Assembly: GCA_035942915.1 (NCBI GenBank)
Contig: DASZCR010000200.1
Coordinates: forward strand, 1 to 38,516
Direction: 5' to 3'
From: DASZCR01 sp035942915
GTDB taxonomy: Bacteria > Acidobacteriota > Blastocatellia > Pyrinomonadales > Pyrinomonadaceae
DNA length: 38,516 bases
The notes beneath the pieces are model-generated. The model was not told the origin of the DNA. It was given only the letters and a program-made list of their open reading frames with translations, and made no database searches. This document shows positions 16,150 to 25,068 of this stretch, one piece after another; position 1 is the first letter of the stretch, and every line of letters starts with the position of its first letter. The position numbers and the translations under genes were made by a program.

Positions 16150-17628
16150 ATGGAGACTTATCGCAATTTCATCGGCGGCGAGTGGGTCGAATCCACTTCG
16201 TCGAAGACCGCACAGAACGTCAACCCGGCCGACACGAACGACATCATCGGAGAGATGCGTCTGGCGACGCGCGACGAGGCGCGGCGCGCCGTCGAAACCG
16301 CTGCCGAGAGTTTTCGCGCGTGGCGCGCAACGCCCGCACCCGTGCGCGGACGCATCGTCGCACGTGCCGCGCGTCTGATGGAAGACGACAAAGAGAACCT
16401 CGCACGCATCCTCACGCGCGAGGAAGGAAAGACGCTCGCAGAGGCGCGCGGCGAACTGCAACGCGCCATCAACGTCGCGGAGTTTTGCGCCGGAGAGGCA
16501 CGCCGCTTGAACGGCGAGACCATCGCCTCGGAACTGCCGTCGAACTTCGCCTACACCATCCTGCAACCGCACGGCGTCGTCGCCTGCATCACGCCCTGGA
16601 ACTTCCCCGTCGCCATCCCGGTCTGGAAGATTGCGCCCGCGCTCGTCGCCGGAAACACGGTCGTCTTCAAGCCCGCGACGCTGACTCCGGCGACGGCCGT
16701 CCGCCTCGTCGAGCTCTTCGCTGAGGCCGGAATCCCCAAAGGCGTGCTCAATCTCATCATCGGTTCAGGCTCGGAGGCGGGCGACGAGATAACCAATCAT
16801 CGCGCGGTGCGCGCCATCTCGTTCACAGGCTCAAACGGCGTCGGCGTCTCGCTCTACGAGCAGGCGGCGCGGCGCGGCGCGAAGGTGCAGTGCGAGATGG
16901 GCGGCAAGAACCCCGTCATCGTGTTGGAAGATGCAGACCTCGACCTCGCCGTCGAATCGACGGCGCAGGGCGCTTTCGGCTCGACCGGTCAGAGATGCAC
17001 GGCGACGAGCCGCGCCGTCGTCGTCAAAGAGATTGCCGACCGCTTCGTCTCGCGCCTCGTCGAGCGCGCCGAAGCCTTGCGCCTCGGCGACGGCGCGCGA
17101 CCTGAGACGGAAGTCGGGCCGCTCGTCGATTCGCATCAGTTCGAGACCGTGCGCCGCTACATCAACATCGGGCGCGAGGACGGCGCGGAACTCCGGTGCG
17201 GCGGAGAGGCGCCGCGCGGCGATGGTTTCGAGCGCGGCTTCTTCTTCCGCCCTACCATCTTCGACCGCGTCACACCCGACATGAGAATCGCGCGCGAAGA
17301 GATTTTCGGCCCCGTCCTCTCCGTCCTGCGCGTCAACGATTTCGAGGAAGCCCTCACTGTCGCCAACGACAGCGAATACGGGTTGTCGTCCTCCATCTTC
17401 ACCAACGACGCGGCGCGCATCTTCCGCTACGTCGATGAGATTGAGACCGGCATGACGCACATCAACTCCCCGACGACGGGCGGCGAGGCGCACATCCCCT
17501 TCGGCGGCATCAAGTCCACCGGCATCGGCGAACGCGAACAGGGTTCGACGGCGCTCGACTTCTACACCGAGTTGAAGGTCGTCTATGTTGACTACACGGG
17601 TCGCAAACGTGAAGGAAATCTGTATTAG
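16150..17628 (+). CDS. Aldehyde dehydrogenase, semialdehyde type
   Basis: A 492-residue NAD(P)-dependent aldehyde dehydrogenase. Visible are TPWNFP with Asn151, the Rossmann stretch FTGSNGVG (225-232), the general base Glu249 in EMGGKNP, and the nucleophile Cys283 in GQRCTATS. The GQRCTA context and the C-terminal HINSPTTGGEAHIPFGG resemble alpha-ketoglutaric and other acidic semialdehyde dehydrogenases more than CoA-acylating MmsA. As first gene of the pyrimidine cluster it probably oxidises malonic (or methylmalonic) semialdehyde made by the transaminase. GGAAGG lies five bases before the ATG; a GTG at 16144 is an alternative start. Confidence 0.88.
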   Translation: METYRNFIGGEWVESTSSKTAQNVNPADTNDIIGEMRLATRDEARRAVETAAESFRAWRATPAPVRGRIVARAARLMEDDKENLARILTREEGKTLAEARGELQRAINVAEFCAGEARRLNGETIASELPSNFAYTILQPHGVVACITPWNFPVAIPVWKIAPALVAGNTVVFKPATLTPATAVRLVELFAEAGIPKGVLNLIIGSGSEAGDEITNHRAVRAISFTGSNGVGVSLYEQAARRGAKVQCEMGGKNPVIVLEDADLDLAVESTAQGAFGSTGQRCTATSRAVVVKEIADRFVSRLVERAEALRLGDGARPETEVGPLVDSHQFETVRRYINIGREDGAELRCGGEAPRGDGFERGFFFRPTIFDRVTPDMRIAREEIFGPVLSVLRVNDFEEALTVANDSEYGLSSSIFTNDAARIFRYVDEIETGMTHINSPTTGGEAHIPFGGIKSTGIGEREQGSTALDFYTELKVVYVDYTGRKREGNLY

Positions 17629-17658
17629 AAATCGCCCCGCGAAAACTCGAACGCCCTT

Positions 17659-18264
17659 ATGAAAACCATCAAGTGCCCCTCGTGCCAACTGCCCAACAAC
17701 TTCGACAACGAAGCGTGCGAGCAGTGCCACGAACCGCTCGCCGCTGCCAAGCTCGAACAGACCATCAACGAGTTGAGAGCCACCACGGAGAAGGCGCGCG
17801 AGGCCGTGACGCCGCGTAAGTCTTTCAGTTCCCTCAACGGCTTCGGCACGACGCTGCTCGACTATCGCGCGCTCGACGACGGCACATACGAGGCTACGCG
17901 CTGGGTTATCGCGATGGCGCTTCCGCTCTTCCCGCTCGCCACCTACCGTATCCGTCCTGAGACGCAGGAGCGCGGCTACGGGCAAGAGACTTCGCGCTTC
18001 ACCATCCTCGAACGCGTCGCACTCAAGCCCGCACGCATCGTCCGCACCTACCTGCTCGCCGCCGTCGGCCTCCTGCCCGTGCTGCTCGGCATCATCTACT
18101 CGACCGAGTTGAACCGCGTGCTCAAAGGCTGGACGGCCGTGCTGGTGATGCTCCTGATGGGCGCGTGGGCGGTCTATATCATCTTCTTCAAACTGAAGAA
18201 CGAGGGCAACGCCTACAAGACCAAGCCCGCCGTGCAGCAACAGAACAGTCGCATCACGACTTAG
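17659..18264 (+). CDS. Zinc-ribbon membrane protein of unknown function
   Basis: A 201-residue protein starting with a zinc ribbon (Cys6, Cys9, Cys20, Cys23), then a short helix rich in Glu and Lys. The C-terminal half has about three hydrophobic segments (about 82-98, 131-151 and 158-177). A conserved-looking stretch GFGTTLLDYR precedes the first. I do not recognise the family. It lies 30 bases after the aldehyde dehydrogenase and 26 before the transaminase, so it is probably co-expressed with the pyrimidine genes. Confidence 0.7.
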   Translation: MKTIKCPSCQLPNNFDNEACEQCHEPLAAAKLEQTINELRATTEKAREAVTPRKSFSSLNGFGTTLLDYRALDDGTYEATRWVIAMALPLFPLATYRIRPETQERGYGQETSRFTILERVALKPARIVRTYLLAAVGLLPVLLGIIYSTELNRVLKGWTAVLVMLLMGAWAVYIIFFKLKNEGNAYKTKPAVQQQNSRITT

Positions 18265-18290
18265 AGTCCAGCAAACGGGAGACGACATTG

Positions 18291-19604
18291 ATGAGCAAGG
18301 CTGAGATGAGCACACAACAGTCCGAGACGGTGCGTAAGCACAAGGAGTTTCTGTTCCCGGCCGTCGCCACCTACTACGAAGAACCGCTCGCGCTCGTGCG
18401 CGGCGAAGGCATGTACGTCTGGGACGATGCCGACAACCGTTATCTCGACTGCTTCGGCGGCGTCCTCACCATCAGCGTCGGCCATGCCAACCCGCGCGTC
18501 AACGAGGCCATCATCGAACAGGTCAAGCGGCTGCAACATACCTCGACGCTCTACGCCAACAAGCCGCAGGCAGACCTCGCCGAGAAGCTTCACCAGATAA
18601 CGCCCGGCCGCCTCAAGAAGTCTTTCTTCACCAACAGCGGCACGGAGGCCGACGACACGGCCATCACCGCCGCCAAGCTCTACACCGGCCGCCACGAGAT
18701 AGTCGTCCTCCGCCACAGCTATTCGGGGCGCTCGGCGACGGCGCTCTCGGCCGTCGGCCATTCGACATGGCGACAGCTTCCCTCTCAGGTGGCAGGCATC
18801 GTCCACGCACGCGCGCCTTACTGCTACCGCTGCCCTCTGAAGCTCTCCTACCCGGACTGCGGTCTGGCCTGCGCCGAAGACATTGAAGACGTGATTATGA
18901 CGACGACGACGGGCGAGATTGCCGCCTTCATGGCCGAACCCATTCTCGGCGTCGGTGGCTTCATCGTCCCGCCGCCGGGCTACTTCGAGCGCGCCGTCGA
19001 GATTACGCGCAAGCACGGCGGGCTCTTCATCGCCGACGAGGTGCAGACCGCGTGGGGTCGCACCGGAGATAAGTGGTTCGGCATCGAGCACTGGGATGTC
19101 GAGCCTGACATCATCACGTCCGCCAAAGGCATGGGCAACGGCGTGCCTATCGGGATGACGACGGCGACGCCGGAGGTGGCCGACGCCTACAAGGGACTGA
19201 CCTTCTCGACCTTCGGCGGCAACCCGGTCTCGATGGCGGCCGCGCTGGCCGTCATCAAGTACATCGAGGACGAAGACCTGCGCCGTAACTCTGCGGTCGT
19301 CGGCGCATACTTCCGAGAGCGTCTGGAAGAGCTCAAGGAGCGGCACGGGGTCGTCGGCGACGTGCGCGGGATGGGGCTGATGCAGGCTTTGGAGTTGGTT
19401 AAAGACCGCGAGACGAAGGAGCCTGCGCCGCAAGCCGTCCTGAAAGTTTTTGAGGAGACGCGTCGGCGCGGCGTCCTCGTCGGCAAGGGCGGCCTCTACG
19501 CCAACGTCATTCGCACGGGTCTGCCGCTCATCGCCACCAAAGAGCACGTCGATGAACTCGTCGCCGCGCTCGACGCCGGTCTCGCCGTGGCAATGGCCGC
19601 CTGA
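18291..19604 (+). CDS. Class III aminotransferase, AGXT2/beta-alanine type
   Basis: A 437-residue fold-type I PLP enzyme. The Schiff-base lysine is Lys279 in ITSAKGMGNG, Asp249 in FIADEVQT binds the pyridine nitrogen, and NSGTEA (115-120) binds phosphate. A cysteine cluster (Cys178, 181, 190, 194) in YCYRCPLKLSYPDCGLAC is a mark of the AGXT2-like group. Family members use beta-alanine, 3-aminoisobutyrate or alanine with glyoxylate or pyruvate. Here it should convert beta-alanine to malonic semialdehyde, or 3-aminoisobutyrate to methylmalonic semialdehyde. Start at the ATG at 18291; an in-frame ATG at 18306 is an alternative. Confidence 0.87.
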   Translation: MSKAEMSTQQSETVRKHKEFLFPAVATYYEEPLALVRGEGMYVWDDADNRYLDCFGGVLTISVGHANPRVNEAIIEQVKRLQHTSTLYANKPQADLAEKLHQITPGRLKKSFFTNSGTEADDTAITAAKLYTGRHEIVVLRHSYSGRSATALSAVGHSTWRQLPSQVAGIVHARAPYCYRCPLKLSYPDCGLACAEDIEDVIMTTTTGEIAAFMAEPILGVGGFIVPPPGYFERAVEITRKHGGLFIADEVQTAWGRTGDKWFGIEHWDVEPDIITSAKGMGNGVPIGMTTATPEVADAYKGLTFSTFGGNPVSMAAALAVIKYIEDEDLRRNSAVVGAYFRERLEELKERHGVVGDVRGMGLMQALELVKDRETKEPAPQAVLKVFEETRRRGVLVGKGGLYANVIRTGLPLIATKEHVDELVAALDAGLAVAMAA

Positions 19605-19633
19605 GACGCCTCACACGCGACGCGAAAGAGTGC

Positions 19634-20029
19634 ATGGTCTTGACCTACATCCTCATCGGCGCGGCGATTATCGCCTTCATCGTCCTGCTCGCACTTGTCA
19701 GGTCGAAGAAGGCCGCGCCGCAACGTCCTCCGACGCCGCAACGTCTGCCCCGTGCCGACGCCGCTCCCACCATTTCGACGACGGCGACGACGCGGACGAC
19801 GCAGGCAGAGAGGCAGCCCGCGCAGCGGCCGCCCGTTGAAGTTCAGTCGCCGCCGGTTGTCTCGCCCGAAGAGGCGAAGTTGGATGAACTGACCAAACTC
19901 GTCGGCTACGACCGCGCGCGTGCGGAGCGCCACGTCGCGCGTGTTGAGAGGAGCAATCCCGACAAGTCGCGTCTGTGGTGCATCGAGAAAGCCATCGAGG
20001 ACGCGCTGCGCGACCGTCATGCAAGGTAA
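19634..20029 (+). CDS. Small membrane-anchored protein of unknown function
   Basis: A 131-residue protein: one N-terminal membrane helix (about 4-22), a disordered Pro/Thr/Arg/Gln-rich linker (about 25-85), and a small helical C-terminal domain (EEAKLDELTKLVGYDRARAERHV to the end) containing a single Cys. GAAAGAG precedes the ATG. It lies between the transaminase and dihydropyrimidinase genes, which are 29 and 19 bases away, and codon use matches them. Possibly a scaffold; nothing proves it. Confidence 0.6.
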   Translation: MVLTYILIGAAIIAFIVLLALVRSKKAAPQRPPTPQRLPRADAAPTISTTATTRTTQAERQPAQRPPVEVQSPPVVSPEEAKLDELTKLVGYDRARAERHVARVERSNPDKSRLWCIEKAIEDALRDRHAR

Positions 20030-20048
20030 CTCAACAGAGGAACTTTAA

Positions 20049-21431
20049 ATGAGAACGCTGATTCGCAATGGCCGCGTCGTCACGGCGGTTGACGATTACA
20101 AGGCAGACGTTTTGATTGAGGGCGAGACGGTTTCGACCATCGGCGCGCGGCTCGATGTCGAAGCCGACAAGGTGATTGACGCCACTGGCAAGCTGGTCAT
20201 CCCCGGCGGCATCGACCCGCACACGCACATGGAGTTGCCCTTCGGCGGGACGGAGTCTTCCGACGACTTCTTTACGGGCACGCGCGCGGCCGCCTACGGC
20301 GGGACGACGACCATCATCGACTTCGCCGTCCAGTACAAGGGACAGGCTTTGCGCGAGGGGCTTGACCGCTGGCACGCCAAGGCAGAGGGCAAGACCGCGA
20401 TTGATTACGGCTTCCACCTCATCGTCACGGACATGGAAGACGAGCGCGTCCCCGAACTTCATCAGTTGATGGACGAGGGCGTCACCAGCTTCAAACTGTT
20501 CATGGCCTACCCCGGCGTCTTTCTCGTCGATGACGCGACCATCTTCCGCGCCATGACGGCCGCAGGCGAGCGCGGCGGACTCATCTGCATGCACGCGGAG
20601 AACGGCGTCGTCATCAACGAGATTATCAAGCGGGCGCTGGCTGAAGGGCGCACCGCGCCGAAGTATCATGCGCTGACGCGTCCGACCGTCGCCGAGGCCG
20701 AAGGTGTGCATCGCGCCATCCGCATCGCAGAGATGGCCGAAGCGCCCGTCTACATCGTCCACCTCTCCTGCGCCGACGCGCTCGCACAGGTGCGCGAGGC
20801 GCGCGACCGGGGTCTTCCAGCCTTCGCCGAAACCTGCCCGCAGTATCTCTTCCTCTCGCTGGACAACTACGACGAGCCTGATTTCGGCGGCGCGAAGTAC
20901 GTGATGACGCCGCCTTTGCGCGAGCGTTGGAATCAGGCCGAACTGTGGAAGGGTCTACGCACCGACGACCTGCAAGTGATTTCAACCGACCACTGCCCCT
21001 TCTGCATGAAGGAGCAGAAGGAGTTGGGGCGCGGAGACTTCTCGAAGATTCCGAACGGCGCGCCCGGCGTCGAGCATCGCGTCCCGCTCATCTACAACGG
21101 CGGCGTGATTGAAAACCGCATCTCTCTCAACCGCTTCGTCGAACTGACCTCGACGGCCGCCGCCAAGATGTTCGGCCTCTTTCCGCGCAAAGGCACTGTC
21201 GCCGTCGGCTCGGACGCAGACATCGTCGTCTTCGACCCCGAACGCGAACAGACCATCAGCGCCGCGACGCACCACATGAACGTTGACTACAGCGCCTACG
21301 AAGGGCAGACCATTCGCGGCGTGGTCGAGACCGTCCTCTCGCGCGGGCGCGTCGTTATCGAGGACGGTGAGTACAAGGGCAAGGCGGGCGACGGTCGCTT
21401 CCTCAAACGCGGAACGTGCGTGGCTCTCTGA
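20049..21431 (+). CDS. hydA: Dihydropyrimidinase (D-hydantoinase family)
   Basis: A 460-residue cyclic amidohydrolase that opens dihydrouracil or dihydrothymine to the N-carbamoyl beta-amino acid. The binuclear metal site is complete: His58 and His60 in GIDPHTHME, the carbamylated lysine Lys149 in SFKLFMAYPG, His182 in MHAENG, His238 in VHLS and Asp314 in STDHCPF. Length is normal for the family. GAGG lies about eight bases before the ATG. It lies in one run with the permease, beta-ureidopropionase and PreTA, which makes dihydropyrimidine a more likely substrate than hydantoin. Confidence 0.92.
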   Translation: MRTLIRNGRVVTAVDDYKADVLIEGETVSTIGARLDVEADKVIDATGKLVIPGGIDPHTHMELPFGGTESSDDFFTGTRAAAYGGTTTIIDFAVQYKGQALREGLDRWHAKAEGKTAIDYGFHLIVTDMEDERVPELHQLMDEGVTSFKLFMAYPGVFLVDDATIFRAMTAAGERGGLICMHAENGVVINEIIKRALAEGRTAPKYHALTRPTVAEAEGVHRAIRIAEMAEAPVYIVHLSCADALAQVREARDRGLPAFAETCPQYLFLSLDNYDEPDFGGAKYVMTPPLRERWNQAELWKGLRTDDLQVISTDHCPFCMKEQKELGRGDFSKIPNGAPGVEHRVPLIYNGGVIENRISLNRFVELTSTAAAKMFGLFPRKGTVAVGSDADIVVFDPEREQTISAATHHMNVDYSAYEGQTIRGVVETVLSRGRVVIEDGEYKGKAGDGRFLKRGTCVAL

Positions 21432-21479
21432 GCGCCGCGCGTCTCTGAAGGGCAAAAATTTCTGTGCGAGGTGAGGTTG

Positions 21480-22214
21480 ATGAAAAGCACGCTCCTGAAA
21501 CTCTCAATGGTCGCCCTGCTCGCCTGCGCGCCGACGCCGTCGGTCGCGGCGCAGCAGGAGAAGGCCGAGCCGCGTTTGATTACCGTGAGCGGCGAGGCGG
21601 AAGTGCGCGTCGTCCCTGACGAGGTCAGGTTCGATGTCGCCGTGCAGTCCTTCAACAAAGACTTGCGGCAGGCGAAGACGCAGACCGACGAGCGCATCGC
21701 CAGATTGATTGAGATGACGCGGCGTTACCAGATTGCCGCGCGCGATGTGCAGACCGACTACTTCAAGGTCGAACCGCGCTACAAGGGCGACGACAGCAGC
21801 CGCCTTCTCATCGGCTACTCTGTGCGCAAAGACCTCGTCTTCACGTTGCGCGACGTGAGCAAGGCGGAGGCGTTGCTCTCCGAGACGCTCGAATCCGGCG
21901 TGACGCGCATCAACGATGTCGAGTTTCGCACCTCCGAGCCGCGCAAATACCGCGACGAGGCGCGCGCCCTCGCCATCAAGGCCGCGCGCGAGAAGGCCAT
22001 TGCGCTGACGGGCGAAATCGGTCAGAAAATCGGCAAGGCTTATTCGATAGAGGAGGAGGGCGCGGTCAATCGCGGCGGCAACGCGAGCACTTACTCCAAC
22101 GTGACCAGCAACACTTACCGCGTCGAAGGCGATTCCTCTGCGGCCGAAGGCACGCTCGCGCTCGGCCAGATTGTCCTGAGCGCGCGCGTCGTCGTCCGTT
22201 TCGAGATTGAATAG
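21480..22214 (+). CDS. Exported SIMPL-domain protein (DUF541)
   Basis: A 244-residue protein with a signal peptide (about 1-24, ending VAAQQ) and a SIMPL/DUF541 domain: ITVSGEAEVRVVPDEVRFDVAVQSF, then DVQTDYFKVEPRY, then an alanine-rich helix AREKAIALTGEIGQKIG and a C-terminal strand VVVRFEIE. The family forms periplasmic or membrane-attached oligomers of unclear function, some linked to oxidative stress. It lies between hydA and the permease, and the permease ATG begins one base after its stop, so it is embedded in the operon. A GTG at 21471 is an alternative start. Confidence 0.82.
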   Translation: MKSTLLKLSMVALLACAPTPSVAAQQEKAEPRLITVSGEAEVRVVPDEVRFDVAVQSFNKDLRQAKTQTDERIARLIEMTRRYQIAARDVQTDYFKVEPRYKGDDSSRLLIGYSVRKDLVFTLRDVSKAEALLSETLESGVTRINDVEFRTSEPRKYRDEARALAIKAAREKAIALTGEIGQKIGKAYSIEEEGAVNRGGNASTYSNVTSNTYRVEGDSSAAEGTLALGQIVLSARVVVRFEIE

Positions 22215-22215
22215 G

Positions 22216-23748
22216 ATGAGCACGGAAACTCTCAACGCGAACGACATTGCCCCGGAGCGACGCGACTTCGTGGAGTTGCGCGAAGACGTGTCGGCGAGTC
22301 CGCTCTGGAACAGAGACCTCGCGCCGACCACCATCCGCGAGCGCACATGGTCGACGTGGAACATCGCCGCGCTCTGGATTGGGATGAGCGTCGTCATCAC
22401 GACCTACACGCTGGCCGGCGGCTTCATCGAAGCGGGGATGAATTGGTGGCAGGCGATGGTTACCATCCTCTTAGGCAACACTATCGTCCTCGTCCCGATG
22501 GTCTTGAACGCGCACGCCGGAACGAAATACGGCGTCTCCTTCCCCGTCCTCTGTCGCGCCTCGTTCGGCACGAAAGGCGCGAACGTTCCGGCCGTCCTGC
22601 GCGCGATAGTCGCCTGCGGGTGGTTCGGTATTCAGACGTGGATTGGCGGCGATGCGCTCGACAAACTGTTTGCCGCGATGTACGGCGGCTGGAACGGTCT
22701 CGCGGGCGGCGCGTCCGTGTTCGGCGTCGCGCTCCATACGTGGGTCGCCTTCTTCATCTTCTGGGCTATCGAGGTCTTCATCATCCTCAAGGGCGTCGAG
22801 GGCATCAAGTATCTTGAGACGTGGTCTGCGCCGCTGCTGCTGGCGGGCGGCGCAGTGTTGCTGGTGTGGGCTTCGTGGCGGGCGGGCGGTCTGGGGCGCG
22901 TGCTCTCGGAATCGAGTGCGTTGCAAAAGCAGCAGAACAACTTCTGGACGATTTTTCCCGGCGCGCTGACGGCTTCGGTCGGCTACTGGGCGACGCTCAG
23001 TCTGAACATCCCCGACTTCACGCGCTACGCGCGCTCGCAACGCTCGCAGATGCTCGGACAGGCGCTCGGTCTTCCCCTGACGATGACGGCCTTCGCCTTC
23101 ATCGGCGTCGCCGTGACGAGCGCGACGCTGCTCATCTACGGAGTAGCGATACCGAACCCGGTTGACCTGATGGCGCGTTTCGACAGCGTTCTCGTCATCC
23201 TCTTTGCGACGGCCGTCATCTTCGCCGCGCAGTTGACGACCAACATGGCCGCCAACGTCGTCTCGCCCGCCAACGACTTCTCGAACCTCAACCCGCGTCT
23301 CATCTCCTACGTCACGGGCGGATTGATTACGGCGCTCATCGGCGTCGTGATGATGCCGTGGAAGTTGATGGCCTCGATGGGCGCGTACATCTTCACGTGG
23401 CTCATCGGCTATTCGGGACTGATGGGCGCGATTGCCGGAATCCTCATCTGCGACTACTGGGTCTTACGACGGCAGAGGCTCAACCTCGCCGCCCTCTTCG
23501 ACCCGCGCGGCCGCTACAGTTACAGGGACGGCTTCAACTGGGCGGCCATTCTCGCGCTCGTGCTCGCCATTCTGCCCGTCGTTCCCGGCTTCCTGCGCGC
23601 CGCCGTCACGCCCAACGGCCTCATCGCAGAGGCCGATAAGAACCTGTTCGACACGCTCTACACCTACGCGTGGTTCGTCACCTTCGCTATCGGCTTCGTT
23701 GTCTATTATCTTTTCATGAACCGCCATCCGAGTTTGAAGGAGGAGTAA
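22216..23748 (+). CDS. NCS1 family nucleobase permease
   Basis: A 510-residue transporter with about 12 membrane helices of the nucleobase:cation symporter-1 (Mhp1/CodB/Fur) family. The entry motif RTWSTWNIAALW near residue 43-54 is typical. Trp136 and Gln140 in GWFGIQTW match in spacing the Trp117/Gln121 substrate residues of Mhp1. GYWATLSLNIPDFTRY and NMAANVVSPANDF cover the second Trp and the substrate Asn. The likely cargo is uracil, thymine, dihydropyrimidine or hydantoin; context favours pyrimidines. The gene starts one base after the SIMPL gene stop. Confidence 0.9.
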   Translation: MSTETLNANDIAPERRDFVELREDVSASPLWNRDLAPTTIRERTWSTWNIAALWIGMSVVITTYTLAGGFIEAGMNWWQAMVTILLGNTIVLVPMVLNAHAGTKYGVSFPVLCRASFGTKGANVPAVLRAIVACGWFGIQTWIGGDALDKLFAAMYGGWNGLAGGASVFGVALHTWVAFFIFWAIEVFIILKGVEGIKYLETWSAPLLLAGGAVLLVWASWRAGGLGRVLSESSALQKQQNNFWTIFPGALTASVGYWATLSLNIPDFTRYARSQRSQMLGQALGLPLTMTAFAFIGVAVTSATLLIYGVAIPNPVDLMARFDSVLVILFATAVIFAAQLTTNMAANVVSPANDFSNLNPRLISYVTGGLITALIGVVMMPWKLMASMGAYIFTWLIGYSGLMGAIAGILICDYWVLRRQRLNLAALFDPRGRYSYRDGFNWAAILALVLAILPVVPGFLRAAVTPNGLIAEADKNLFDTLYTYAWFVTFAIGFVVYYLFMNRHPSLKEE

Positions 23749-23757
23749 ACTCAAGTC

Positions 23758-24627
23758 ATGCCGAGGACAGTCAAATGCGGCCTCATACAGGCTACCAACG
23801 CCGCGCCGACCGACGCGCCCATCGAAGAGATTAAGCGCGCCAACATCGAAAAGCACCTCACGCTCATCGAAGACGCCGCGCGTCAGGGCGTGCAAATCCT
23901 GTGCATGCAGGAGGTCTTCACCACGCCTTACTTCTGCGCCGAGCAGCAGACGCGCTGGTATGAGGCCGTCGAGAAAGTGCCCGACGGGCCGACCGTGCGC
24001 CTGATGCAGGATGTCGCACGCCAGCACGGGATGGTGATTATCGTCCCCATCTACGAGGAGGACATCGCGGGCGTCTACTACAACACGGCCGCCGTCATCG
24101 ACGCCGACGGCAAGTATCTCGGCAAGTATCGCAAGAACCACATCCCGCACGTCGCGCCCGGCTTCTGGGAGAAGTTCTACTTCAAACCGGGCAACCTCGG
24201 TTACCCGACCTTCGAGACGGCCTACGCGCGCGTCGGCGTCTACATCTGCTACGACCGCCACTTCCCCGAAGGCGCGCGCATCCTCGGCCTCAACGGCGCG
24301 GAGATTGTCTTCAACCCTTCGGCGACGGTCGCCGGACTCTCCGAATACCTGTGGCGTCTTGAGCAGCCTGCCCACGCCGTCGCCAACGGCTACTTCATCG
24401 GCGCTATTAACCGCGTCGGCCACGAGCAGCCCTGGGACATCGGAGAGTTTTACGGGCAGAGCTATTTCTGCGACCCGCGCGGGCAGTTTCTCGCCGAAGC
24501 GCCGCGCGACAAGGATGCGCTCGTCGTCGCCGACCTCAACCTCGACGTGATTCGTGAGGTGCGCAACACGTGGCAGTTCTTCCGCGACCGTCGTCCAGAA
24601 TCCTACGACCCGCTCGTGACGGAATAA
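23758..24627 (+). CDS. Beta-ureidopropionase (N-carbamoyl-beta-alanine amidohydrolase)
   Basis: A 289-residue nitrilase-superfamily enzyme with the Glu-Lys-Cys triad: Glu52 in MQEVF, Lys126 in KYRKNHIP and Cys164 in YICYDRHFPEG. RHFPEGAR and the long loop with PGFWEKFYFKPGN are characteristic of carbamoyl-amide hydrolases. It should split N-carbamoyl-beta-alanine to beta-alanine, ammonia and CO2, the third step of the reductive pathway. AAGGAGGAG overlaps the end of the permease gene upstream of its ATG. Confidence 0.9.
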   Translation: MPRTVKCGLIQATNAAPTDAPIEEIKRANIEKHLTLIEDAARQGVQILCMQEVFTTPYFCAEQQTRWYEAVEKVPDGPTVRLMQDVARQHGMVIIVPIYEEDIAGVYYNTAAVIDADGKYLGKYRKNHIPHVAPGFWEKFYFKPGNLGYPTFETAYARVGVYICYDRHFPEGARILGLNGAEIVFNPSATVAGLSEYLWRLEQPAHAVANGYFIGAINRVGHEQPWDIGEFYGQSYFCDPRGQFLAEAPRDKDALVVADLNLDVIREVRNTWQFFRDRRPESYDPLVTE

Positions 24628-24629
24628 GG

Positions 24630-25016
24630 ATGAACGAAAGAGAGCGTTACTCTTCGGTCGCGAAGTGGGAGCCGATTGTCGGCTACTCAAGAGCCGTGCG
24701 CGTCGGCACGCGCATCTATGTGACGGGGACGACCGCGCTCGGCGACGACGGCCAAGTTGTCGGCGCAGGCGACGCCTACGCGCAGACCGCCCAGACACTG
24801 AAGAACATCGGCCGCGCGCTCTCACACTTCGGCGCGTCCTTCGAGCACGTCGTCCGCACGCGCATCTACGTCACAGACATCTCGCGTTGGGAAGAGTACG
24901 GACGCGCGCACGGAGAAGTCTTCAGCCAAATTCTCCCGGCGACGACGATGGTCGAAGTCTCACGTCTCATCGACCCCTCGATGCTCGTCGAGATAGAGGC
25001 CGACGCCGAGCTATAA
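24630..25016 (+). CDS. Rid family (YjgF/YER057c) protein lacking the usual arginine
   Basis: A 128-residue Rid-fold protein: GYSRAVRVGTRIYVTGTT, HVVRTRIYVTDISRW, and the C-terminal PATTMVEVSRL followed by VEIEADAEL. In canonical RidA the second-last motif reads PARSxVEV and its Arg (Arg105 in E. coli) binds the substrate carboxylate and drives imine deamination. Here the position is Thr106, as in Rid subgroups that lack the deaminase activity. It lies two bases after the beta-ureidopropionase stop. It may act on another carbonyl or enamine intermediate of the pathway, but its reaction is not known. Confidence 0.85.
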   Translation: MNERERYSSVAKWEPIVGYSRAVRVGTRIYVTGTTALGDDGQVVGAGDAYAQTAQTLKNIGRALSHFGASFEHVVRTRIYVTDISRWEEYGRAHGEVFSQILPATTMVEVSRLIDPSMLVEIEADAEL

Positions 25017-25068
25017 AACCGCGAAGACGAATTTGGACGCCTTCGCCCAACACGAAAGTTTCAGGAGC

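Noticed and set aside
16831..18315. An open minus-strand frame of 494 codons
   Set aside because: Antisense to the aldehyde dehydrogenase and zinc-ribbon genes, both well supported.
18261..19547. An open minus-strand frame of 428 codons
   Set aside because: Antisense to the aminotransferase, whose PLP site is intact.
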